NCBI GenBank assembly: GCA_033032865.1
Contig: JAWHQI010000228.1
Coordinates: forward strand, 1,960,501 to 2,024,500
Source of the DNA: Dactylorhiza incarnata
Taxonomy: Eukaryota; Streptophyta; Magnoliopsida; Asparagales; Orchidaceae
Length of the DNA: 64,000 bases
Direction of reading: 5' to 3'
This document shows, one piece after another, positions 54,640-64,000 of the stretch; the first letter of the stretch is position 1, and the number at the start of each line of letters is the position of its first letter. A program made the position numbers and the translations under genes. The notes below the pieces were generated by a model. It had not been told where the DNA came from, did not search any database, and worked only from the letters and a program-made list of their open reading frames with translations.

Positions 54640-54971
54640 CCTTTCCCCTCGAAAATTAATAAAGAGAAGGAGGACGAACATTATAATTTTTTTAAGTATT
54701 TCAAAAACAAATTCAAATTAACATCCCCTTCTGCGAGGCACTCTCTTAGATGCCAAAATACGCGAAATATCTTAAAGAGCTCCTTTCTGATAAAAAGATG
54801 CTCGAGGGTATTTCGCGTGTTTCACCTAGTGCGGAATGCTCGGCGGTCCTACTTAGCAAATTGCCGCCCAAATTGAATGAACCGGGAAGGTTCTCCATCT
54901 CGTGCCTCTTTGGCAAATTGTTAATAAAATACGCCCTAGCGGACCTAGAGCGAGTAAAAAAACTAAATTAG
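54640..54971 (+). pseudogene. RE9 gag-protease linker remnant
   Basis: IPFPSKINKEKEDEHYNFFK, then PKYAKYLKELLSDKKMLEG and ECSAVLLSKLPPKLNEPGRF match the region just before the protease of Athila elements ('AILQKKLPPKLKDPGSF'). It ends KYALADLERVKKLN*, at the point where ADLGASINLMP would follow. The deletion junction is here: the next sequence ('aaagcgcttgtgggaggcacccc', 54995-55015) belongs to the far 3' end of Athila elements. Confidence 0.8.
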
Positions 54972-55015
54972 TCAAGTTATGCGACGGTAAACAAAGCGCT
55001 TGTGGGAGGCACCCC

Positions 55016-56350
55016 ATATTTATCTAATATTTTTACTTTTGTCTACTTTATTTTTGCAGGGTTTTCTTGCATTTTCTCGTCTTTAATTTTTTTACAAACT
55101 GCATCTTCCTTTTCTTTTACTTCTTCATACTTAAATTACAACATTGGGGACAATATTGGGTTTTAAGTATGGGGGTCTCTTTTTCCGTTCTTCAAACTTT
55201 GTAAATATTTAGAAAAATCCAAAAAAAAAATTTAAACCACAAAAATAAAAAAATTTATTTCATACTTTGTAAATATTCAGAAAAATCCAAATAAAAAAAA
55301 ATAATCATACAAAAAAATGATAAAATCCCAAAAATATAATAAAAACCCCTACTTAGCTTTGTATTTTTCAAAATTAGTTTGAGTTTATTTATAAGCATTT
55401 ATCATTATTTTTAATTTGCCAAAACCCTTATTCGTATCATGGTTTGTAAGATTTAGATTCATGAATTTTAGTTGTAAGTAATATATTGTGTTTTTAATTT
55501 TATTTAAGAAAAACTTTTTTAGCACTACTTCAAGTTTACCCTAAATAGCTTCTTCTTGTATTATTTTGGCAGACCATCTTTAGACTTTAATTATTCCTAC
55601 TCCAAACTTGTGAAACTTTAGAAATGTTTTAAACCTACTAAAACTTGCTCTCAAAAATTTTCTTAATCTAGAAATCTCTAAACCCCTTACATCCCCTTTC
55701 TTGGTATTTTATTTTAAAAGATCTTATGTCAATGGGAATAAGATTTCATTCCGTAAACATAGGCACCCAATTTTATTAAAAGATTATATGGCATGAGAAT
55801 AAGATTTTCGTTCCCTAAACATATTCATTGGGTTAGTTTTGAAGATTGAATGTTCACTTTGGGAATAAAACTTTCATTCCCTAATCAAAAGCAAAAAAAA
55901 AAATTGAGTTGGGTGAGAGGATAAAATCCATCACCCCCAAATCAAAAGTCTCTTCTCCTACCAAGCTCCCCCTACCCCCCAGCCAATCAAATTGAAAACT
56001 AGATATAAATGAAAAAAATTGAGAGAGCATAATTAGTAAGTTTTAATTATTCTCAAAAAAAATTCTTTAAAAAGTTAAAGTTCTTATAATTCTATTCTAA
56101 TCATGGTGCTAATTATTACAAATATTTAGGTCGCTACTTAGCTAACTTTAGAAGTCTTGTAGGCTAAATCTTTTTCGCTCTTTTTAAATCCTTATCACAA
56201 TATATGACTTACCTCTTTAAATCTCCTATATTTATTTCAAGCTTACTTTTCGATTAAATAAAATTTTGGTAAATTAAAAATTCTATTAGTATCTTATAAG
56301 TATCTCTTACTTTTGCTCTGGAATAGCAAAAGCTTAAGTATGGGTGTATT
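55016..56350 (+). other. RE9 3' non-coding region
   Basis: AT-rich, no gene. 'cattggggacaatattggg' near 55143 and 'taagtatgggggtc' near 55165 are typical Athila/Tat 3' words. 'taagtatgggtg' at 56334-56345 may be the polypurine tract. Confidence 0.6.
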
Positions 56351-56680
56351 TGATGAATAATAAATTATGCATATTTTTAGTATAGTTTTTAGCATAATTT
56401 TGGGTAATATTGTACATATTCCATGTAAATTATTGAATAAATGATTTGTTTTAGCTAATTTTTATATTTATATATTTATATGTAAAAGGGAACTATAAAG
56501 TATTTAAATATATATGTAAATATATATATATATATAAGTATTTAAATATATATATATAAAGTATTTAAATATATATATGTAAATATATATATGTAAATAT
56601 ATATATATATGTATTTAAATATATATAAAGTAGTTAAAAATATATGTAAATATTCATTAAATAAAAATCTTATCTATATA

Positions 56681-58193
56681 CAACAACAACAACACTCAAG
56701 CCTTTATCCCACCATAGTGGGGTCGGCTATATGGATCCTCTGTCGCCATTGCGCCCTATCTTTAAGCATAGTCTCATTAATGCCTAAGTACATCAAGTCT
56801 TTCTTTATAGTTTCATTCCAAGTCTTTTTTGGTCTACCACTCCCCCGTTTAACATGTCTAGTGACTAAACTCTCACAACGCCTAACAGGTGCCTCTAATG
56901 GTCTCCTATGTACATGTCCAAACCATCTTAAACGAGCTTCTCGCATCTTCTCTACAATTGGCGCCACTCCTATCTTATCCCTGATACATTCATTCCTAAT
57001 TTTATCCAGTCTCGTGTGACCACACATCCACCTAAGCATTCTCATCTCCGCGACTCCCATTTTTTGATCGTGTACACCATTCACTGCCCAACACTCAGAA
57101 CCGTAGAGCATTGCAGGCCTAATTGCAGTACGGTAAAACTTGCCTTTAAGTTTTAGTGGTACTTTACGATCACATAAGATCCCAAACGCGCCTCTCCACT
57201 TCAACCAACCTGCTTGGATTCTATGAATCACATCTTTATCTACACCTCCATCTTTTTGAATTATCGATCCCAGATATTTAAAGCACTCACTGCTGGAAAT
57301 ATCTTGGTCACCCAATTTAATGACGGAGTCATCTGACCTTCTTGCACTACTAAATTTAAGCTCTATATACTCTGTCTTTGTCCTGCTCAACCTAAAACCC
57401 TTCTTTTCTAAAGTGTCTCGCCAAGATTCCAGTTTCGCGTTTACACCCTCGCGCGTCTCATCGACCAAAACAATATCATCTACAAATAATAAACACCAAG
57501 GTATTGCTTGCTGGATATGTCCGGTGAGCTCATCTAAAATAAGGGTAAAGAGGTAAGGGCTTAAAGCTGACCCTTGATGTAAGCCAACAGCGATAGGGAA
57601 TTCCTGTGTTAATCCTCCAGATGTCCTCACCCTGGTCACTAAATTTGTATACATATCTTTGATTACGTCAATGTATGATACATTTACACCTTTCTTTTCT
57701 AAGACTCTCCACAAGACCTCTCTTGGAACCCTATCATATGCCTTCTCCAGATCGATAAACAACATATGCAAATCTTTTTGTCTTTCCCGATAGTTGTCAA
57801 TGAGTCTCCTCAAGAGATGTATAGCTTCCATGGTTGACCTCCCTGGCATGAATCCAAATTGATTCTCTGAGATGCTAGTCTCTCGTCTAACTCGTCTCTC
57901 TATTACTCGTTCCCATAGTTTCATAGTATGACTCATTAATTTAATTCCCCTGTAATTGACACAATTTTGTATATCTCCTTTGTTCTTATACAAAGGTACC
58001 AAAATACATTCTCTCCATTGGTCTGGCATCCTTTTTGTCTTCAGTATCTTATTGAAGAAACGTGTAAGCCATAAAATTCCTTCCCTCCCTAAGCATTTCC
58101 ATACTTCAATGGGTATATCGTCTGGTCCAACCGCCTTTCCATTTTTCATCTTCTTCAGAGCGTCATCTATCTCTGATGCTTGAATTTTACGAT
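56681..58193 (-). mobile_element. 5'-truncated RTE-type LINE
   Basis: TSD of 17 bp, AAAATCTTATCTATATA, at 56664-56680 and 58194-58210. The sense 3' end is a (TTG)n tail (caacaacaacaac on plus, 56681-56693), as in plant RTE elements. Only about 1.5 kb of the 3' part is present. The homologous unoccupied site lies near 50915-50932 in the RE9 5' LTR. Confidence 0.93.
56704..58149 (-). CDS. RTE LINE reverse transcriptase, C-terminal part, open frame
   Basis: 481 codons without a stop, but lacking the endonuclease domain upstream. RT blocks: GKAVGPDDIPIEVWKCLG, VPLYKNKGDIQNCVNYRGI, ISENQFGFMPGRSTMEAIHL, MLFIDLEKAYDRVPREVLW, GLHQGSALSPYLFTLILDEL and the catalytic box LLFVDDIVLVDE (F-V-D-D). The C-terminal part has KYLGSIIQKDGG, YGSECWAVN and RLRWFGHVHRRP. 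In intact elements the protein makes cDNA at the nicked target. Truncated at insertion, it has no promoter and is unlikely to be expressed, but the long clean frame shows that it is young. Confidence 0.92.
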   Translation of the reverse strand: MKNGKAVGPDDIPIEVWKCLGREGILWLTRFFNKILKTKRMPDQWRECILVPLYKNKGDIQNCVNYRGIKLMSHTMKLWERVIERRVRRETSISENQFGFMPGRSTMEAIHLLRRLIDNYRERQKDLHMLFIDLEKAYDRVPREVLWRVLEKKGVNVSYIDVIKDMYTNLVTRVRTSGGLTQEFPIAVGLHQGSALSPYLFTLILDELTGHIQQAIPWCLLFVDDIVLVDETREGVNAKLESWRDTLEKKGFRLSRTKTEYIELKFSSARRSDDSVIKLGDQDISSSECFKYLGSIIQKDGGVDKDVIHRIQAGWLKWRGAFGILCDRKVPLKLKGKFYRTAIRPAMLYGSECWAVNGVHDQKMGVAEMRMLRWMCGHTRLDKIRNECIRDKIGVAPIVEKMREARLRWFGHVHRRPLEAPVRRCESLVTRHVKRGSGRPKKTWNETIKKDLMYLGINETMLKDRAQWRQRIHIADPTMVG

Positions 58194-59971
58194 AAAATCT
58201 TATCTATATATGTAAATATAAACTATAAATAAGTTAAATATGTAATAATAAAATTAACTATATGAAAATATAATCTATAAAGAGATAATATTTATGTAAA
58301 TATAGTTATTTAAATATGATTTTTTTACTGTATTTATAATATATATCGTGTATATATATTATTAAAGTTAAATAATAATGATGTATAATACTATAACAAT
58401 AGTATATATGTATTAAGTTAAATCTATAATATATATTAATGTATTAAATTAATAAAAATTATGTATTTTAATGTATTATGTTAAAGGTTAATATGCAAAA
58501 AAATAAATCTGTAAATATATATAATATATATAATATAGTTCTTGTGCTTACAGATATGAGCGCTTGGCTTAGTGGTTGTGGTCTGGTTAGCCTTTCTTAG
58601 TGGCGCGGGATCGAAACCAGGCCAGAGCATTTTTGCCTCTATTTAATTCCCTGCCTGCAGACCCAGAACCGCTGAGACCAGCCCGAACCGCTGAGATGAC
58701 TCAGCCCGAACCGCTGAGATGACCAGCCCGAACCGCTGAGACCCAGCACAGATCCGTTGAGACCAGGCCAGAACCGCTGAGACCCAGCCCAGAACTGCTG
58801 AGACCGCTGAGACCCTGCCCAGAACCGCTGATACCAGCCCAGATCCGCTGAGACCTAGCCCAAAACCGCTGAGACCAGCCCAGAACCGCTGAGACCAGCC
58901 CAGAACCGCGAGCTCACATGCCAGCTCACCTTCCAACTTACTCCAGTCAACCTGCCAGTTGCTATCCGCACCCCATAGCACTCAAGTCAAACTTGCCAAC
59001 CTCTCAGTGAACCCTCCAGCTGCTTCCCATTAGCTCCAAAATATCTTTTTTTGCTAATTGCAGCCCTCACTTTTGCATATAAATAGAGGGGGTAACCTGA
59101 TGGCTAATGGGTTCACAAATTCTGATGTTTTTTGGGATTTGTGATCCACTTTTGTGTTGTTTTTATAACTTTCTCTCTCTTTGTTCAACTCTTTCTCTCT
59201 CTAAGATTGTAATATCTTTTTTCTCTGCTTAATGAAAATATTGTTTTCTTAGCATAGCTTTTCTCGCTTTCATAGCATAGATTTACCTCTTTCATAACTT
59301 AGATTTTCTGCACTATTTACCGCTTTCATAGCTACATTTTCTGCATTATTTACCGCTTTCATAGCTAGATTTTCTGCATTATCATCGCTTTTCTTGGTTT
59401 TTGCTAAACGCACACCAAGCCCGCAATTTTATGCATTATTTATCGCTTTCATAGCTTAGATTTTCTGCATTATCATGGCTTTTCTTGGTTTTTGCTAAAC
59501 GCACACCAAGCCCGCGATTTTCGTCTTTTCTGCTTTTTAGAATTACTGCAATCACACTTATTTTCATCGATAAGATAATAGCGCGTCCTCAACGTAGAGA
59601 TAATCAACACGGACTCGGAAAAATACGACCGCGATATCATTTTCTAAAAAAAAATTATATCCTGTACTATAAACGATAAGGTGCACTTGCCTTTATCGCA
59701 AGATAGGTTGGATAAATTATTTTCAAAAACTCTGCGAGAGACCTTTTTTATAAAAATTAATTAACCAAAAAAGAATTTCGGCCCCGTCGCCGCGGTGCTA
59801 CCCCCGATATTCTGAAAGCGGGAGCGACCATTACTTGCATCACCTCGACAGGTGGGATAAAGGTTTAGCTCCTCGAAGTAAGAGTACTCACCAGACTCCT
59901 CGAAAATGCCCGCCAGAAGCTAACCGAACCCAGGCTCCGCAGGAATTTAATTTTAAATCCATCACAAACCA

Positions 59972-60270
59972 TCGAGAAGACTCGACGGTCTTGACGGATT
60001 TGTCGAGAAGACTCGACGAATCCGTCGAGTGGGGCTTGACGATTCATCGAGTGGGTCTCAACGATCATCGAGAGGACTCGACGATTCAGCGAGTGGGTCT
60101 CGACGATCGTCAAGAGGACTCGATGGTCCATCGAGTAGGTCTCGACGACCCGTCGAGTGGGTCTCAACGGTCCTCGAGTTGGTCTCGACGATCCGTCAAG
60201 TGGGTCTCAATGATTCATCGAGACCACTCGACGAATTCATCGATACCACTCGACGAATTCATCGAGTATC
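59972..60270. repeat. Palindromic minisatellite, copy 3
   Basis: Third copy of the CTCGACGATTCGTCGAG-type array, in the RE8 3' LTR just right of RE9. The unit order differs from the other two copies. Confidence 0.85.
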
Positions 60271-62193
60271 GACCCTGTACAGATTTTTTTCCAATTCATT
60301 TGATGTTTCAGGATGTGTGCAGACAGGATAAAAGACTTTTGAGTTGTTTAAAGTATATTTTTATGTCTTGTAATCAGGGTGGTCCTATAGGATAACGACA
60401 CATGGCGGTGTTGTCCAATCTAGAGAATGGGAAGAACATTAATTTAATCAGATTCTTTTATTAGTCTTGGACTAGAAACCATCCGTAAGAAATTGGAGAA
60501 AATATTCAGAAATTCTTCTTCCTCATCCTCCATTGACCAAACCAGCCATCCTTTTCCTTAGAAGAACAAAGCTAAGAAGAATAATGCTAAAGGACAAGAT
60601 CACCGGAGATCACCTCCACCATGCCACCAAGAAGACAAACTCGATCCATGGCCGCAAATCAGGTGACTTCCGCCCCCTCTCCCTTGGTGCTAGATCTTTT
60701 AGATCTGATTTAGGAGAGATGTCGGCTCAAAAGAGCTTGACCTTGGTAAGTTTAATGGAGTTTTCTAGGAAGAGACCACGCTAGAACTTCTGTTCTAGGG
60801 CGTCGTTCGCCGAAATAATGTCTTCGATCTTCTCCTCTCTTCAAAATGAGGTTATAGGAGTTGATTTCGTGAAGAATGGTGGTCTATTGAGAGAGTATTG
60901 GAGGAGAGAAGGTGAGATTTATATGGGTGTTGGAGGAAGAGGATGAACAGATGATGTTCATCTGTCTTGAGATCCGTGCATATTTTATAACATGGACAGA
61001 AATTTATTTTCTGCACGCGACAGAATTCGGACCTATTTTTAGGCATAATCCTGCCATGCTCAGGTCTTATGCTCAACATGAAAGTTGTAGCCCTCGGAAA
61101 GACCTTCACAAGGAGTGGTTGTGGTGTTTCAGGTGAGCTTTGTAGCTCCAGCAAAGTGAAATCAAAAATGGTTTGGCATAATATGATTCGGTTTATGTAC
61201 AGGACAGCTTGCTATCCAGATTTACTCTGTTGGGTTCAAACCTGATTTTAGAGAGGTAAGTCTTAGATTTGGACCTTGGGCTCTACACGAAAGTTGTAGC
61301 CCTTGGAAATACATTTTTGGAATGGGGTGGCACATAATTTTTGGTGGTCTTTAGCTCTGGGAAATTCAGTTTCTGTAGGCTGTGTCCAAAATGTACAGAT
61401 TTTGTTGTTCTTGGATTTCTCTTAAACTAATCATCGGACACCTATGAAAATTGGTAGACTTGAACTTAATGTTGTCATATATGCCATGTTATATTTTATG
61501 AGATATGGATATATATTTGTGGAGAATTATCTTATCGCTTAAATTGTAAATCGAAATCAGTTAAGGTTGAAGTGGGTGAAAAAAGTTCTGAATTGTAAAC
61601 CAGCATGTGCTATAATGGAAATATCAATTGGATAATCCAGGTAATACACTTGAATAACTCTATGATGTTGACGATCTCTTCGTGATTATTGGATACACAT
61701 GTAATCCATAGGATCGTTTGGGTGAAAAACCCATGATGCGTATAACCACTGCTTAGAGTTACGATAACCCTTCCATATAATAGTAAGGCCTCGACCTAAT
61801 AATTATGATGCGTTGACATCCTAAGGTGCGATGGAAAGGGACTTAGTGGAAACCCTTGCGTGCTTAAAAGCACGAGTATGTTGGAAAAATAAAAGGACTC
61901 TGTTGGAGCCCTTGGGTATTTGGGTTATACGGCTAGTGCGAGTGTTGGCACATGATAGTTATGATTCCTGTGTGGAGGATTACATGTGGCAGATCTACGA
62001 GCTCGCTAGTCCTCACACAGACGAGAGCTGGCAGATAGATCTTGGCCGGTTGGGTTGGGCTCTTTGTCTTTACTTCAAAAGACCCCTTCTGTTCCATTGA
62101 CCGGTTGGGCTGGCCTCTTGGTGTTCACTTTCCAAGACCCCTTCCGTGTCCAGTATGCAGGTGCTCCGCTGTTGTGTTCTTATCATTGAGGTG

Positions 62194-62200
62194 TATATAA
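62194..62200 (+). promoter_or_regulatory. Putative TATA box of RE8 LTR
   Basis: TATATAA in 'gaggtgtatataaagcctagg', followed by 'ccgatcaactgtaacc' about 45 bp downstream. Plausible core promoter by sequence only. Confidence 0.45.
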
Positions 62201-63168
62201 AGCCTAGGTCTGGTAGTGTGTATACCCACCTAGTAGTGGAGTGCCCGATCAACTGTAACCGTCTGGCTACGACGGGTAATGCCTGAGAGGTTAGCTACCC
62301 TCGAAAAGTGGGAAGTACAAGTCTATGTCGACATAGCAATTCAGAGTGTGCGTAAATCATGGGTGAGTCATATTACATACATTCATTGCATTGCACTGCA
62401 AAAAGATTCGCATCATATAAACTTGTATGGGCACCTTTATATGATGAGATACTTATTATCGTGGAAGGCCCTTAACTTAAAAGCTTGTATGTGCATCCTT
62501 ATAAGTTAAGTTCAGTTCAGTTTTTTATATACTCTGCTCTTCTTATACTCTGTTGCTGATTATACTACTAGGATGTACTCTTATACTCTTATCATATCTA
62601 CTGTGATAACTATTTCCTTCCCACCTGCTATATTGTATATTACTGATTATATTGCAGCGTTCTCCCTCCTTCCTTTTTCCCGGTGCCTAAGAGTTGTCGG
62701 GGGAGAGGATGAGTAGCCACATACTCTTTATGACAACTGGTTGCTACGTCACTATTTTTTGGAGGACACCCAGCGGCAGGTGGAGCAGCAGCGCACGATG
62801 CAGGAGGACAACCAGGCCAGGGCGACAGGGCCTGAGACTATGATACCTTTGCTACCGTTAGTGACATATGTGAGTGAGAGCCTTTAGATATAGCCCTTGA
62901 GGCAATTCTATACTCTGATATTTTGTAGGAGTTTTTGTAGCTACATGTATTTTTGTATATATTGTTGGGACACTTTTACTTATAGTGAATCTATGGCTTC
63001 TGTTGTTTTCTATTATTGATGGGTTGGAATGATGATATTGGTTTAGCCGGCAAGATAAATATCTCGTGGTACAGGTTAGCCCGTGTGCTGAAGCTACAAC
63101 AAGGCGAATGTTCTGGGCATAGTACTCACCTCAGCCGTGTTTTGTGTTCTGGGAGGGGGGGTCTTACA

Positions 63169-64000
63169 TGGATCGCGGCTCAATTGAGCCCGATTTCTCA
63201 GACTAGAGAGCTAGAAAGCTAGCACAGATGGAGAGGAGAAACGGACCTCTATTGGAGATCAGCGACGTGTGCTCCGTCGGCTGGCCATGGTTCTCACCTT
63301 CTCTGGCGAGCTTGCTCAGACTGCCGATTCTCCAACAATGACCTTCCCCTCACTGGCTGACTCAACTTCTTACGGTCCTCTGAAGACGATGGAAGGGTCG
63401 GATGAGGAGGGTGAGAGCTGTATAGAGAGGATGGGGAGTATGGACTGTCAGCCATGACTTTTCTGCTTTCTCCATTGTCGTTGAGCGCTGCCATCCCCTG
63501 AATAGACTGTTCATGGTTGGGGGTCGGCTAAAGGCTTGGGAAGGAGGTAAGGGAAATGGAACCTCCATTACTCAAAACACCCTTTTTACCTTAGGAAAAA
63601 TATGTCATTTTTGCCCCCCAAGCATATTTTCTCTCTCCAATTTCAAGAGTGGGGTGCCAATAGGTATGTGTCCTGCTAATTAGGTAGTGGATGGGGCCTT
63701 GGTCCACTTGGATTCCATTTGGGCTTTTGATTTCTTCTTTAAAGCCTTATGTTGACCTTGGATGACTCTTGGCTTGACTTGGTCAAATTAATGGGTGGGT
63801 TAGCCCCACTTGATGGTCATGAGTCATGGGACTTTACCCAAAGTCCATTGGACCATGGTGTGGCTCCAATTGAGTTAATTTATCCATATGGTGTGAGTTT
63901 GACCAAAATTAGCCTATGTTTGAGTTTAGTCAAATTTGATGAATTGGTTGACCACTTGACTGGATTTTGGGTCCAATAGATCCCTAATGGGGTTATAAGG
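63169..64000. other. Unassigned flank right of RE8
   Basis: No repeat partner in the window and no convincing gene. Short frames (63269-63457 plus, 63294-63568 minus) are small and unlike any protein I know. 63720-63980 is rich in 'ttgaccaa/ggtcaaat' words that recall LTR or leader sequence of another retroelement. It could be flank or part of another element. Confidence 0.4.

Larger units (their letters stand above)
50592..59964 (+). mobile_element. RE9: Athila-type deletion derivative with gag remnant
   Basis: 5' LTR 50592-52722, 3' LTR 56351-59964 (with a LINE inside), TSD CAAAC at 50587-50591 and 59965-59969. The 5' LTR start is TAATG where the 3' copy has TGATG. The internal part of 3.6 kb has a primer site, a broken gag and Athila-like 3' sequence; protease core, RT, RNase H and integrase are deleted. 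Confidence 0.93.
56351..59964 (+). repeat. RE9 3' LTR, with LINE insertion
   Basis: Same as 50592-52722 apart from substitutions and the LINE. Minisatellite 58660-58910, TATAAATA 59078-59085, second repeat 59267-59480. Without LINE and one TSD it is about 2084 bp. Confidence 0.93.
50479..63168 (+). repeat. RE8 3' LTR, split by RE9
   Basis: Starts TGTAATGTCTCG (50479), after sequence reading like the Del/Tekay pre-LTR region ('aaaattttgggatgaaattgtttc'). It ends GGGGGTCTTACA (63168), giving TGTAA...TTACA ends. RE9 occupies 50592-59964. Without RE9 and one TSD the LTR is about 3.3 kb, in line with long Tekay/Del LTRs. It contains the palindrome minisatellite (59972-60270), repeated 'gaaagttgtagccct' words (61080 and 61290) and TATATAA at 62194-62200. 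Confidence 0.8.

Noticed and set aside
60852..61154. 100-codon minus-strand ORF in RE8 LTR
   Set aside because: Lies inside LTR sequence with the 'gaaagttgtagcc' words; no similarity to a protein and no partner in the other copies.

Overview
This window looks like a repeat-dense, probably heterochromatic block of an angiosperm nuclear genome. I see no host protein-coding gene, tRNA or rRNA that I can support. Almost everything is retrotransposon: chromovirus, Tat-type and Athila-type Ty3/gypsy elements, copia-like LTR pieces, a plant RTE-type LINE and a CACTA-type non-autonomous DNA transposon. The plant assignment rests on the element families (Tat with a second RNase H and antisense genes, Athila-type gag, tRNA-Asp-type primer sites, tRNA-iMet-type primer site). 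The species cannot be named. Element names RE1-RE9 are mine. Boundaries come from LTR pairs read by eye, TG...CA ends and target-site duplications (TSDs).

Layout. (1) RE1, <1-4550, minus strand: internally deleted chromovirus whose 3' LTR is cut by the window edge. (2) 4551-7094: copia-like LTR piece carrying a 1005-bp CACTA element (4639-5643), fused to a fragment of the RE8 LTR. (3) RE3, 7129-45052, minus strand, TSD AAGTC: a Tat-type element that is about 14 kb without its insertions. It has gag, protease, RT, two RNase H domains and integrase, then a 95-bp tandem array and two intron-containing antisense genes with their own TATA boxes. (4) Inside the RE3 RT gene (16733-40715) sit four relatives of one non-autonomous family: RE4 (16733-22883), RE5 (23090-40715), and, nested in RE5, RE6 (25534-32124, TSD GTCCC) and RE7 (34120-40328, inverted, TSD CATAT). 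(5) 45053-47245: second copy of the copia-like/gypsy-LTR unit, lacking the CACTA insertion. (6) RE8, about 46238-63168, plus strand: decayed Tekay/Del-like chromovirus. Its 3' LTR is split by RE9 (50592-59964, TSD CAAAC), an Athila-type deletion derivative. One LTR of RE9 carries an RTE LINE (56681-58193, 17-bp TSD). (7) 63169-64000: unassigned flank.

The most unusual content is the RE4-RE7 family. Its members have tRNA-Asp-type primer sites and long LTRs but no capsid, protease, RT or integrase. They carry a roughly 400-codon acidic ORF with one or two CCHC zinc knuckles and a conserved C-terminal block, followed by about 1.7 kb of conserved non-coding sequence that includes a hairpin with an apparent compensatory base-pair change. 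The ORF is uninterrupted in RE6 and RE7, so it may have been kept by selection in a parasite of autonomous Athila/Tat machinery. The second notable module is the RE3 antisense gene pair. Three unrelated LTR families here also carry arrays of near-perfect 17-19-bp palindromes, in RE3-RE7 upstream of the TATA box.

The nesting gives a relative chronology: copia/gypsy LTR substrate, then RE3, then RE4/RE5, then RE6 and RE7; separately RE8, then RE9, then the LINE.
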